Origin: Branchiostoma floridae
Taxonomy: Eukaryota > Chordata > Leptocardii > Amphioxiformes > Branchiostomatidae
Length of the DNA: 64,000 bases
Direction: 5' to 3'
NCBI RefSeq assembly: GCF_000003815.2
Contig: NC_049980.1
Span: forward strand, 2,511,172 to 2,575,171
How positions within the stretch are numbered: position 1 is the stretch's first letter; each line of letters begins with the position of its first letter. Shown in pieces: positions 1-12,400 of this stretch. A program made the position numbers and the translations under genes. The notes beneath the pieces are model-generated. The model worked only from the letters and a program-made list of their open reading frames with translations. It did no database searches and was not told where the DNA came from.

Positions 1-1479
1 TGCCGGTGGATTAGCAATTCAACTCTGACTAAACTTCATTCAGTTTGGCAAAGTGTTTAGACTGGTTCTCGGGACGCAATTTGTCAGAGTCGGTGTCGGG
101 TTTGTCCTCCCCTTGTACAATAGAGATCCACGCAGGAGCGTCCCCGTGCTGACTTTACCGTGATCGATCACTGGCAGCCCCAGCCATAGGTACACATCCC
201 CTGTCACCAGCCCCGCGATTAGCCGGAAATTACGGCCTTCTTGTGCAGCGGCCATGTTTAAGGTTACCATGGAAGGGGCTTCTTAATGGAAGTGGTCGAT
301 GATGATGGCGACGGTGGTTATGTGGCGTGCCGAATGTGATGCTAACTTCCCTTTGTCGGCTAGCTAGGCCCTTCAGCTTACGCCTGGCCCACAATCTCAT
401 GAAATATTCTCCCAGAAAGTTGGCTTCATGTACAGTTTTACTGCTCCGCGTGGCGGATTAAGGAAAAAGTAAGCACTAACGTGTAGTTGGGGGCCAGGAT
501 AAGTTAACCTCGGGGGGATTTGGCTGTATCCATGCGAAAAATTGACATCGATCTAAATCCCTTGTTCTACACGAATTTGCGCCGCTATCAGAGTGACACA
601 TCTAAACCCGGTCCATCCATACCCAGGGTAAGCAGCCTATATTAGCACCAGTGACACCAACTCCATTCATTACAGTCTTGACTCTCACCCATAGCCTGAT
701 ACCATCTTATCTCGGGACGGCGGTGCACCTCGTGCCGCAATTTGGGGACCGGGCAGAATCGACTCTACAAGCCTTAAACTCCGGCATTTCCCTCGCTCAC
801 TGGGGTTACGTACACTGGGGGTCTTAGTAACCAATCTGTAGAAAACTGCCCAATTGTTTGTCGTGTCAACATCAGTATGTATTTTGATACAACTGTATAA
901 TCGTTTTCAATAAATGATGGGAAGAATACCCCATCTTGTAGTGTAACTGCAAGACTGGTTGCTCTACGACAGTCATCAATGTTAAGATATTAAGTTTTAC
1001 CCAACAAGATATTAAGTTTTACTCTTCAAAAGATTCAGAAACGTTTGTGGTGCATTTTCCACCCTACCCAACCTACTGGCAATGTTTTCTTCCTTCATAT
1101 AGCAGGAAATACAACACACCGACACAAGACAAATACATGAATTGTCATTGACGACAAAGCCATTGATGGAGTAAGTTTCCAAAAGTTTTATTACTTTTAA
1201 AATTCTTTCCCCGGTATTTCCTAGATCAGATCTCTGTACGCCACATTGGTAGTCATGGGTGGTTTTCTGCCAGGTCGGCCAGGACACCAGTCAGGGGGAG
1301 CAGCCTGTAAATCAGAACACTGTGCGTACCTTTCTCACGACCTTTCCGCATTTATAGTACTGCCTATACTTCTAACATTGTTCCCTTTTAGATATGCTTA
1401 ATCTGGGACAACAATGGAGGGAAGTCTGCACAGACTGTGCCGGGACCCCGTCGGGAAGGGTCAACGTTTTGTGTGGCGA
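1..1479. other. Intergenic sequence, nothing recognised
   Basis: Mixed-composition DNA with only short open frames (under about 90 codons) on either strand and no domain, RNA gene or repeat that I can recognise. It leads directly into the 44-bp satellite. Confidence 0.5.
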
Positions 1480-2115
1480 ACTTTCTCATAGCATTCTTGT
1501 AACTACTGATTCTGGTACATTCCACTTTCTCATAGCATTCTTGTAACTACTGATTCTGGTACATTCCACTTTCTCATAGCATTCTTGTAACTACTGATTC
1601 TGGTACATTCCACTTTCTCATAGCATTCTTCTAACTACTGATTCTGGTACATTCCACTTTCTCATAGCATTCTTCTAACTACTGATTCTGGTACATTCCA
1701 CTTTCTCATAGCATTCTTCTAACTACAGACTCTGGTACATTCCACTTTCTCATAGCATTCTGCTAACTACAGTCTCTTGTACATTCCACTTTCTCATAGC
1801 ATTCTTCTAACTACTGACTCTGATACATTCCACATTCTCATAGCATTCTTCTAACTACAGTCTCTGGTACATTCCACTCTCTAAAAGCATTCTGCTAACT
1901 TCAAGTTTTGCTACATTCCACTTTCTCATTTCTTCTAACGTAAGAGAACGATACAAGCTCTGGTACATTCTACTTTCTTTCAAATGATAGATAATCATAC
2001 AGACTGTTATATTCCACTTTCTCATAGCATTGTTCAAACTGTCCTCTGCTGCAATGCGTAAATACCACTTTCTTATCACATCCTTCTAACGAACGAGAGT
2101 CCCTGCTACGTTATT
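1480..2115. repeat. 44-bp tandem satellite, about 14 units, decaying toward the right
   Basis: The word ACTTTCTCATAGCATTCT returns every 44 bases at 1480, 1524, 1568, 1612, 1656, 1700, 1744, 1788 and 1832, each unit ending in GGTACATTCC. The first four or five units are nearly identical. Single-base variants (CTTG to CTTC, CTGAT to CAGTC) then accumulate and spread, and from about 1876 the units diverge and change length until only ACTTTCTTATCAC-type remnants are left near 2068-2115. The minus strand reads through part of the array as a short open frame (1855-2079) rich in RKWNV-like repeats, which is a by-product of the repeat and not a gene. Confidence 0.95.
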
Positions 2116-2120
2116 CTGTC

Positions 2121-5100
2121 TCATACAATTATCTTATCGTTGTTGAGTACACCGAAATTTTACTGAAGACTGTGACTGTACCTTGTAATTTACAATGGGC
2201 GAAAGAACAATGCGAGCTGTAACTGTCTAAATGTAACTACTGAAAACTGTCTCATGGTCGTACCAAGAGTAAATCCGTCGACCCCTCCCCCTCTAGATCT
2301 GATACTCAAGACACCCCTGGGCGCAGATACTACCAGACCTAACATCTCCACACATCATAGTCTCCTAGGGCCTAAGTATTATCTTAATATTGTCTCAATA
2401 TTGCGGTAACGTAACGATTTAGATGCTATTTTCAGTTTGTGAGACAATAATCATATTTATCCCAGAGCATAGAAAATGCCATACATTCATATCAACCTTC
2501 ACATCATTATATCAGGAACAATACTTTCTGCAGTTTTACCAAAGCCTAGCCTGGCCACATGTTGATATCGTGATCGTACTGGTCTTGCTATTGCTACGCA
2601 CTGCAGACGTTTTGAGATTTGTCTCAAAGACACAATGTCACGAAATGTATACCTTGGACAGCTATGTGGTTCAAAATGGCGAGTGTAGGTCTTCATGTTG
2701 TGAGGTACCAATTCCAATACTGTATCTAGTACTGAAGGGGAGTTACACCCTGCAATATCATGTAATGATCGAGGTTCACAGACTTTCTCACATCTTTTTC
2801 GTTGATCTATCATTTTGTTACGAAATCGATGAAGTACAAACAATGCTATATCATAAACGTCCTGAATGTTGTTTAATGTTTCCATACACAATAAGTCCAT
2901 GGTAACCCTATGAGCCCACCCCTCCCATTGTCTTCTACAGAGCATGGTGACTTCCTGCCGGACCTGCGGTGAACTTGTGGCCGCAGTAATGGCAGATGAA
3001 AAGAGTCGCACAGTCTCTATTTTCCTGCCACAATCCGGTAAATCAGCGGGCTGTGTGCGTGATGTGCCCTCTGCAGAGCCCCGGATGAAACTCTGTGAAC
3101 TCTGCCGCATGACTCACGGCAAAGTTCGGCGGGGAAGTTCGCGGGTGCCGTCCCCATGGACAGCGACGTTCCCGCGCACTGATGAATCCTGACCGTCATT
3201 TCCCAGGGCACTGGACATGAAACCTGCACACGCCGTATTCCAATCTGACCCCACACTTCCGATCGAATCTTGATGATCGATTCCACTACATGGTAACATC
3301 ATGATGCCTATCTTACAAGAACTCATCTTCTCCGTGTCGTATATAAAAATCATACAGGCAGTCCGGTAATCCGTCATCACTAGATTAAAGTGCTCCATCT
3401 TCTGCCCCGCATGAACCAGACTACAGGAGTGTCCAGAAGCTCCACAGTCCATCCACATGCCCGGGGGAGGGAGTAGTTATGGACCCTGTCCAACAATTGG
3501 TTCTACCAAATCTCCTCGCTGTTTCAGATGCAGCATGGTGCCCCTCCCCCACGGCAATGTACATGGCTCCTCTGTGATGTTTGGAGTGTTCGTTGTGGCC
3601 TTGTATTTGGCTTTATCGTTCGGGCCCAGCCCCAGCACCATGTAGCCATCCAAAGATGGCCTCCCTTTGACTCTCCTCCTACCGGCACCGGCGTGTCTGC
3701 CTCCGCTCCTGGGAGAACGGCTGCTTGAGAGGGCGAGTAAGACCTCAGCTCGCTGCCTTGTCTACTGTCTGAAAAATGTCAGGAGTCCACGCGGGCAGTC
3801 GGCACAGGGGCCAGATATCCATCTCACCTAAAAGCCCGGCGGCCGCAGAAGACAGTAATATTCTAAGCTACGCAAAGTGGCCGTCGTCTTTGTGTCCTTC
3901 TGCTGCCCATGGCGTAATGGCGACCTTTGACCTAGAACGAAACAAAATGGAGGGTTTAGGAAGTATCATCTGAGCATGGCTAGGAATTTCGCGTCAGTGG
4001 GGACGTGGGATTAGCATGTGATGGATAGACGATAGGTAATCACACATAGAAAACAGGTGCGTACTTACAGGACTAGGGGAGGTGGTGGCGAGGTTAGTGG
4101 TGGGATTACACGGAATGGATGGGAGAGACTGAGAGTCGGGGACCACACCCCTGTCATCACACACACTGTAATATCGCAACAGTCAGGTAATGCAGCACGC
4201 CATTCCACAGCATTAAACAGACGGTCTATGGGGGTCGGACAGGCGAGGAGACCGACTAATGCACCAGCTAAGCTTCCTTATAGCTTAGTACAGTAGGAGG
4301 AGGATGGAACAGTTAAGCCAAGTTACAGGCACAACGAGTGGTACAGATGTCTATACGGGAATGGTGAAATGTCGGATGCTTTTTCACTGTTTTAGCTAAT
4401 AAACTGAGAAATCCAGCACAGGGTTATAAACATACGATCTATTCATGCTACATGTGTTAACCCGGACTGATTAAGTATTAAAAAAAACTACCACACTTCA
4501 CAGTCACTGTCGACATAGTGGTGCCGATTAGATATGACTAGAAATTATACCAATTCAATTCACAAACTCGTGGTGCAAACATTAGGACCTAGCCGACTAT
4601 TACCTGACAATTGGGAGTCAAACAGGTAAGGTGATGGGCACTTTTGTCATATTGAGGGATGAAAACACCTTCTGTATTTCATCATTTCAAGGATGAGACA
4701 TATTAAGGTCAGTGTGTTTATAGATCATTTTGCAGCAGTTTGATTTATCACGGGAAAAACATATACTCTCCCTACGTACCGATGATTCAATAAGAAAATG
4801 AATAGGACCTTGCACAAAAGGACAGGAGGGCCTCTGCTGTAGCCCAACAATGGGATTTATAGCTGGCGATTTAATCCCCACTTCATCCTACCATTGCCGC
4901 GTACATAAACTACATTTATTGTTGGGATGCAGATAATGGAGCTTCCTCGCTGACATCAATTCACAGCTTTAGAGACTGTACAGTATCTCCCGCCGTTGTT
5001 GGGTGGTTAATATGCAACTGCATCGTTTCTACAAGCAGAGAAACTGTAGATGGTGCCAGATATCAGCTATATCAGACTTCGCGTGGTGTCCGTGTGATGA

Positions 5101-5260
5101 TGTATGGACATTCCGGACTGTTCTAGCCGCTTTGATTTCAGGCTAACCGATAACTGCTACGAGATGAATACCGTTATTTATAGACTATCAAAAGCATAAT
5201 AGCCCAAAGACTCTCTACTTTCTTGTCGTCAGGAAGTACAGAATAATACTTTTGCTAACA
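2121..5260. other. Intergenic sequence with doubtful long ORFs
   Basis: This holds a 203-codon open frame on the minus strand (2499-3110) and an overlapping 160-codon frame on the plus strand (2423-2905). Neither resembles a known family, and in a window this size one such frame is expected by chance. A small C-x2-C-x3-F pattern lies on the minus strand at 2971-3000, in a different frame. The rest contains only short frames. No RNA gene is seen. Confidence 0.4.
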
Positions 5261-5267
5261 TGTTGTT

Positions 5268-5293
5268 CGGGGAGCCCCGGTCTCTCGAGAGAC
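5268..5293. other. Two adjacent dyad symmetries
   Basis: CGGGG-AG-CCCCG (5268-5279) is followed immediately by the perfect 14-bp palindrome GTCTCTCGAGAGAC (5280-5293). This could be a protein-binding site or chance; no gene start is apparent beside it. Confidence 0.5.
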
Positions 5294-5883
5294 GCCTACT
5301 ATTTTGGTCCCTCCATGACCTCCAGTGTGCTGCAGGAGGAGACATTAATAACCTCGCTGCATGCCAGAGTGTATATGCACGATGTAGGTTCGGTGCAGAT
5401 GACGTGCCATAATCACATCTGTATACTCCTCACTAGGGTACAGAACTATGGGCCAATCTGCTTAAACTATCCTCGCTACACCCGACAACAGGTTCTATAG
5501 CATTAGTTCAGCGTACAAATCTTAAGTAGCTTAAAATGGAACAAACTTGGAACCTGTGAATAGTCTAGAGAGGGAGTTACCACCAGGTTCTAAGTATGGT
5601 CAATTTTTTTTTAGATCTACAACAACACCAAGCCGCATACAATCCACACATGGATCTATGATGCCGTTCTGATACCTTAAGTCAAGTTACCATCACACAT
5701 CTTAGGAAGGTCTAGTTTCTTTGCTGTAACTAGTTTTAACACTACGCTCCAAACACTCCACATACGGACCTAGCTTCAGTGCGCAGTCTAGATGTTGGAT
5801 GCTAAACTTTCTGCTGCCACAGAAAGATTGTGGTAAGTCCTAGCGTAGCCACGTCTTGATCTGTAGTTAGCAGAAGGGTACAA

Positions 5884-6060
5884 GTTGTCAGCTGGTTGCA
5901 AGGCTGGTGGTTGTTGTTACCGTCAGCTGGCTGCTAGAGAATACGTTCTTCGTATTGTCCTCTGGTTGGGAGAAGAGTGCATGTTGTCTACTGGGTGCTT
6001 GGTCCTTTGCTTTGGGGGGAATTGTTGTTGATGTTGTCCTCGGGTTGCTAGGGGGAATGG
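5884..6060. repeat. Degenerate GT-rich minisatellite
   Basis: A motif of the form GTC(C)NNCTGGTTGCNNGG recurs about five times (near 5887, 5920, 5957, 5985 and 6034) at irregular 28-50 base spacing, separated by TTGTTGTT-rich filler. It looks like an old tandem array that has drifted. Confidence 0.55.
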
Positions 6061-6223
6061 TTGTTGTTTTGGTTACCTAGCTTTATGGTGACAAAAGACT
6101 CTCATACAGCTAGATAACCAAAGACAACACTCAGCCCATGGTCAGTGTTCGCAGTGTTCCAACTTTCCCTCACCTTGCCTACCTCCACATCATTTCCTCA
6201 GTGCAAGCACTCTTGTAAGACGC

Positions 6224-6280
6224 TTCACCTGTCTTCCTACCCGGACAGGTAACAGGTGAAAGACGCTCGCACACGTGTGC
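6224..6280. promoter_or_regulatory. Inverted E-box pair plus CACGTG palindrome
   Basis: TTCACCTG (6224-6231) and CAGGTGAA (6253-6260) are exact reverse complements, with a second GACAGGT between them (6244-6250). The perfect 12-bp palindrome GCACACGTGTGC (6269-6280), containing the CACGTG E-box, follows. CAGGTG is bound by Snail/ZEB-type fingers or bHLH dimers and CACGTG by bHLH-Zip factors. Whether this is used in vivo is inference. Confidence 0.35.
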
Positions 6281-6584
6281 CTCCACACGGCTGCCGAGCG
6301 TCAGTGTCAATCAATGTTTATGGTAGTTTATTACCGGCGGTCGACTCCGCGTGGCGCTCTAACCCCCAGTTCTGTCACTACTCCCCGTCACTAACGCTAA
6401 TCTGTGTCTTACTCATGGAAGATTTAGCGCTATTAGCAGTGTGTACGAGCATGCAGCATCCTGACTGTGCTATATTTAACTCCTCTACGTCATCAGTGGG
6501 ACTGCACGATGACCTCTGACCGACTGACGTCGTTAGGGAGTGACAGTAGAAAGTAAACCCTGCAATGACAAGAGACTAGACTGA

Positions 6585-6601
6585 GGGGGGGGGGGGGGGG
6601 G
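6585..6601. repeat. Poly(G) run, 17 nt
   Basis: An uninterrupted run of 17 G. It is one of six G or C runs of 12 nt or more in this window and is prone to length error in assembly. Confidence 0.95.
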
Positions 6602-9380
6602 TCCCACTGTCCCACTGCCCCTGGCCGTTAACAGGAGTCGATTCTTTGTCCCTTTGAGCCCCAAGGACAAATACACCAAACTGCTATAAAGTATTCACAT
6701 AATCTCGATATAACTTATGTGACCTACCGGTATTATAATGAAGAATTAGTTATCATCTGCCTTGTAGGTTGTAACCTGTAAAATCTCTTGGCTTAATACA
6801 ACTCAACTCAATGCAAGAAGGCAATGACAACTAATGTATCATATTGTGGCAAAAGTATTAGTTGATTTGTCACTTATGTATTGCTTGTTGATTGATGTGT
6901 ACTAGCCGTCTTTAAGTTTCTGATTTGAAAAAGCAATTATAAAAAAAGGACAGAATGTTGAGATAAGCTAGAGTAACATTTGTTTTCAGTTGAAGGAATC
7001 TCACATGCCTTTTAGGTAATTTTGTTTTTGATATTAGAAGTTTTACAGCAACAGAAGGCAATTTGCTTACTTATTTTCTAAGTTAAGGTATTTTCGTCTT
7101 GTCAGATGTTGGAAAACCTAGCATATACATTTCATGATTTAATACTCACTATTATCTGATACACTAATACCACTAAATTACATCGACATTGTAATCATGA
7201 GACACCAAAGTACAACAATTTTCTGTCAAACATTGTCAAACTTGCCACTGGACCTACGTCACCACTACAACTATAGACCTGTCTTGAGATCGATAAGTTA
7301 TTTTTGGTTCACAACCTTGTCACCGCCTAGAGTCGAACCTGCGCGGAGGGATCTCCTGGGTACTACTTACAGTATCAACCCTATCGGATGAGTCATGGAT
7401 TATCGATGGGTGGATAGGACAGACGACAAGGACAGGAGGACACACACGCTGGACCACGGGATGGGCAATGTCGGCTCAAGACACTGATCATGGATAAATA
7501 TAGAAACTTCGGAATGACGTTAAGTTTGCAAGAAGGAAGGGCGAGGATGGGTGAAAAATGACAATTTGTGTTGCTAATGTCGATCTCCATGACCACCAAC
7601 ATTGAAGTAGTTGCCAGACATGCACTAGAAAAGTTTTAAGTGGTCGGTCTTAAACACACCGACCTTACGCTAATATTTCTGTCCAGGACCAAGCAATACA
7701 GGCTTGTAGACTCTTTCATCAAACATCTTTTATCGACGTTACTTCTGTTCCAGTTGGCTTAACGCTTAGTTCATTACTTCTAGCTGAACGTTTGGACAGA
7801 GTTTGTACCACATACAGTTTCCAACCTGTGACCAGATGTGTCCTGGGCGTCCTGACAGCTTCTTCTGATGGGCACCCCTCTCTGTCCCGACCGTCTTTTT
7901 CAAGTTCCTATAGTCCTGCATCAAGTTGAAAAAGAGCAAAAAAAGGGATAGGCACCCATCAGTCTGTAGCTGCATCGTCTCAAACTACAGGAGACTAAGT
8001 CTTTAGCAAAAAATCTGTAACAATGGAATCATCCTTCCAAAGAACGGCTGTGAATAGGTTACAAAATAACAAACATAGACAGTGCCTACGGGTTGAATTC
8101 GTGTATCACAATCACAATGTGAGTCAATGTGGCCCTGCCATATTACATGTATCATGCTTATTTTGTGAAGTACACGTAATTTATTCCTGTTTCTAAACTT
8201 TAATTGAGGAACAACAGCTGCAAACTGAGAGGCACGTATGAAGAACACGTCAGCAGTGAGTATCCGCACAGAGAACCTCTTTGCTCTCTGCGCGTTGGAA
8301 AGTGGGTCCAACACAATGACGGTTGATGTATTAATGTACGTATGGAAGATCTATAGAACCGTAAAAACTGAATTGTTCGGAGCATTTAGCTGTGACGTCG
8401 TAAACAGAGAAGACTGGCGTACCGTCAGAGTTTGGCCTCTTCTATGAACAAACAGCGACAGTTTGCGTAATCTGCGGCAGAAAAGGCACTCGTTGGTTAC
8501 ATTCGCGGGAAAATACATCGACATGAGAGTAAGGGGCATGACGGTTAGAGGGGAAGCCAGGAGGCACAGCGTCGCGGCACAGGGCACGTACGTAACGGCC
8601 AGGTTTGCCGTCCGTTCAATCTACTCGTAACCAGATAGACTAAAAAGGGTTACAACTACTCTTGGGTGTCCCTTTCTACCTATTATTCCTCTCTGGAGCC
8701 AGTTCCAAATCTGTTTGAAAGTCACTGACCTCTTACTATCGAAGAAATATTCATTAAACCGGGAAATGCTACCAAAAATAGCAGCTATCTCATAACCTAT
8801 AACAAATAGCTTATAGCTTATAACAAATAGTACACCTCAGCAGACTAGTCTAAACAAACAGGTCGTATGGCGTCTGGTGTCAACCTAGAACCTACTCTAC
8901 AGAAGTCACGATGTGTACATACCCGTGGCGTCCCAGCGACTATGATGTGAGTCTTTCCGTCCTCCTCCCCTGCTACTGACACTGTCCTGCTTCAGGTACG
9001 GTATGGCGAAGTTCCCGGGAATATTAAAGACGGGCGTAACACCGGAGTTACCCGTCGTGAATTCCGACAAAAGCGCGTCCTTTTGCAGTTGGTGTAGACG
9101 CTGCACCACGCAAGATTTTCTCGGGCGGTGTATGTGGGTCGCGCCCGGCTCGGCGTACGTTCAACACGGCCAACTCGTCTGTTTGTTGTGATGACTCTGA
9201 TCAGTTCGTACAGGTCCCGCCATCACGTCGTGTTCTAGCCGTGTCCGTCAGAGACCAGGCGGTTGTGTTCTGTCACAGTTGTGCGTGACCTATCTGTGAC
9301 CCGCTGAGGCAGAAGAACCTCTTGATCACCCGTTATCTCCTCATCATTCCTCCTAACGGCCATCCTGGTCCTTCTACCTG
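6602..9380. other. Intergenic sequence, nothing recognised
   Basis: AT-rich to about 8.2 kb, then more GC-rich. Only frames of about 100 codons or less occur. A short local duplication (CTTATAACAAATAG twice near 8795-8830) is present. No recognisable gene. Confidence 0.45.
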
Positions 9381-9462
9381 CAGGTGTCCTGCTCCTCATG
9401 ACACCTGCGAATGAATATCACCTGTCTGCAGCTGGCTGTAGAGTAGCAGCTGCCCACACCTG
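9381..9462. promoter_or_regulatory. Cluster of six E-boxes in 82 bp
   Basis: CAGGTG at 9381, CACCTG at 9402, 9419 and 9457, and CAGCTG at 9429 and 9447 lie within 82 bases. The first two sit in the arms of a 9-bp hairpin (GCAGGTGTC 9380-9388 with GACACCTGC 9400-9408). Such density suggests a bHLH or Snail/ZEB target enhancer. No gene start is visible nearby, so the target is unknown. Confidence 0.4.
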
Positions 9463-12400
9463 TGTGTGCCCAGCACCGATGTATGATCCGTAACGTTGCA
9501 ATTGTACCACAGCAAGTGGGCGTTGCCCCTCCGCCAGGTCGAAGGGACGTTCTCACCGTAAGGATTTCGTCTTTAAGACACTGAGTTCGCAGATCGAGCC
9601 TGCACTAGGCTGGTTTGGGATGTAGGATCCTCCGAGAAGAGGGTCCCGGCGCGTCCCTGAGGAGAATCCCCGTGCGGAAGAGGACGCTGTCAGCAGGCTG
9701 CGTGCTGTGTGGCGTGGGTACTCCACTGTGTGTGTACAGACCATCCCGCCGCCCGGAACCTCGCTTGTCATACCTGCAAAACATAGAACAGTTCTAGTAT
9801 CCAGAAAAATTGTGGATTTTTTGGTATAAATCTGACGCAAATCTAGAAGACACCCAGTTGTTTTGGTGTAAGGTCAGGACGCTCGGAGCGGGGAGGTCAG
9901 CGTGCCCGTCACCCCATATATTACTGGGACGGCATTACGTAGTACGAGCAGCCGCGGGTTGCCGGCAAGCGCGCAGCGCACACGTGAACGCAAATGTTGT
10001 TTACAGGATGCGTGGTAGCGAGGAAATTGTTTCGGGCGATCTGACCTAATTCCTACCGAGCCTTGGCGTTGGTTTTTTCTGGGCCCGTCGCACGTCAGGA
10101 TGGGGCCTACTGGCCCAGTCTGCCCTCTCGTCCAGCTAAGACGGTCAGCTGGGAGAGGGGACAGCGAGGGAAACACCCAAATATTACCCAATGTGGTTCA
10201 GCCCGCGCATGTTACAGTTACCAGCCCTGTTCTGACCAGCGTCGCTACCTGTCATACACAAGCGACACTTCCTGGCAGTTTTACCCGCTTTCCCCCTCAC
10301 CCGTGTGTTCCCAGTGGCGGGAAGGTCCCCCCGTACTTGCCCGGGAAAGTTTTCGGCCCTGCCCGCGGGAGAGGTATACCTCCCGACCGGCGGCAGCCGC
10401 GCAACTGCATGCGCACAAACCGCAGCGCCGGTCCCACCAGGCCGGGCAGCGCCACCTGCTCAGTGGGGAGGGGAGAGCTGTGCTCCGGGTAACCTCACAG
10501 CCGCATCGTTCCGTCTACCGTCGGGACAATCCCGCCCTGGTGACCCACCGATACATGTACACGATTCTTACATCTTACATTTAGAAAGGAACGGAACGCC
10601 ATCTATTACTCTGTACCAACATACCAGGCGTGCGATTTTAACACCCTCCCCTTTTCCTTAGTGGTACGGTCTTAGTCATGTGAAAAGAGGTATGACCCAC
10701 CGGGAACATGTATTTTCATTATTTGTTGTTTTCGCTTGTCAATAATATTTTGCACTGTCGCTGTTGTTGTTTACGATCCTGTCCGCGGACGTCCAAAGTA
10801 CGCAAACAGTCGCGAGCCTAGGCATGCCGACAGTGTACTGTCTGACACCGCTGGACGGCTTTCGTTACGACGCGGTGCGACAGGGTGTCTTTTTTTTCCA
10901 CAGGACAAGTTTGTAAACAATTTTATCACGCCCGGTTTATCATCGATGACGTCGCGCATCATCATGCACACGCCGTACGTGACATGTGTAACAGCGCTGA
11001 AGTGATACCAGCCGCACAGAAGCGATATGAACCGGTTTCTGTACATACTCAGAATCTGGAACACCAAGTACTTCTGTCGCTTCTTCTTGCTAATCATAAT
11101 AGTCAGGTATATACTGTAATAAGTAGTCCACTGAAACGCCACTTTTTTGTACAATCATTTCTCAAAGTGAGACCTTTTTGGTAAAAGTTAATAAGGGATG
11201 TTGTTTGATGGGTAAAGGCAAAAGTTAAGTCAATTATGCACTCCTACAACTCTCAAATGGCAGTAAGTTAAAGTTCTTTTACAAGTTTGTTTTCTCAAAG
11301 TTCGTGACCTAGGGCTAATCGCAACATGTGCATTTGGAACCGTAATCAGAAAAAGTATTCATACAGTACAGGCCTTGTCATCAATGAGTCATCAGTAAGA
11401 AATGCTACGGAATAATCTAAGCTTTGGGGTTCGACATTTTTTATGGAAGCAGTGGAAGACAAAAAGTCCCTCAAATGTAAATCAAGGTTGATTCGAGGTT
11501 GATCCTAAAGCTACAACTTGGCTTAAACTTTTGCAATGTTTGTCACCAAATGTTGGTATCATATTGATCAAGTGTTTCATGTCATTTGATAAAATGCACA
11601 AGTAACAGGTGACATATCTGAACGCCAATAGAAGAACATTCAAGTCATTTTCAGATATTTCCTTAATTTAGAGAAATAGTACTATGGGCTACACAAACAA
11701 AATCATAACTACATTTGCTCCAATTGAAATGTTACTTGGGGAAAGATACTCCGACTAAAATATAGGAAAATATATTTCTTTTTTTTTTGTTTTAGACTGG
11801 AAAAACATAAGAAGGTAAAACCAAACAGATGTGTTGGTTCTAAATGTTTCTAGTAGAGACATAGAAGCTGTACACAATTCCTCCACATCGCTTTGTACGG
11901 GGGAATTAAGCAGTGATCAGCTGATCATTGATGAAGCAGTTGAACCTGATGACCTACAAGTGCAAAGTTCACCAGACATAGTTAAGGCCCCATAATGCGC
12001 TGTTTCGTTGTGGCTGAAGTCGCATCTTTGTTTTGTAACTTCCTAACGTTTATGGAGGACTATAAAAGTCAGTGGAAAGCTGCATTGACGGGACATCTCG
12101 TTTGTGAGGACACCGAGCTACTAGAACAAGGCGTGCGGAGACAAGCGCGATGTGTCCCGCAGGTTCGACGCGACAAGTTTGGTAATATTCAAGCATTTCG
12201 TTCCCAATGAGTTTGCACAGGCTGGAGACGAAAGTACTTGTTACGATTAAAAACACAGCAAGATTCAACCAAGGCACTTAAACAACGAGTTGAACACGAT
12301 GGAAAGTCATAAATGCTTGATAGAATGAAGAAGGGCTAATATAATATTCTTTAAATGCAGATAAGGTAAATTTGTAGTTTCTATTAGCTGTAAATTCGTC

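Noticed and set aside
2423-3110. Overlapping 160-codon plus-strand and 203-codon minus-strand ORFs
   Set aside because: Neither has a recognised domain or clear splice context, and one frame of this length is expected by chance among six frames of 64 kb.
7331-7390. tRNA-like stretch with GTTCGACTC on the minus strand
   Set aside because: The T-arm and acceptor stems do not pair.
10063-10661. Overlapping GC-rich ORFs of 118-173 codons
   Set aside because: All three forward frames are open at once, as expected from high GC; there is no domain.
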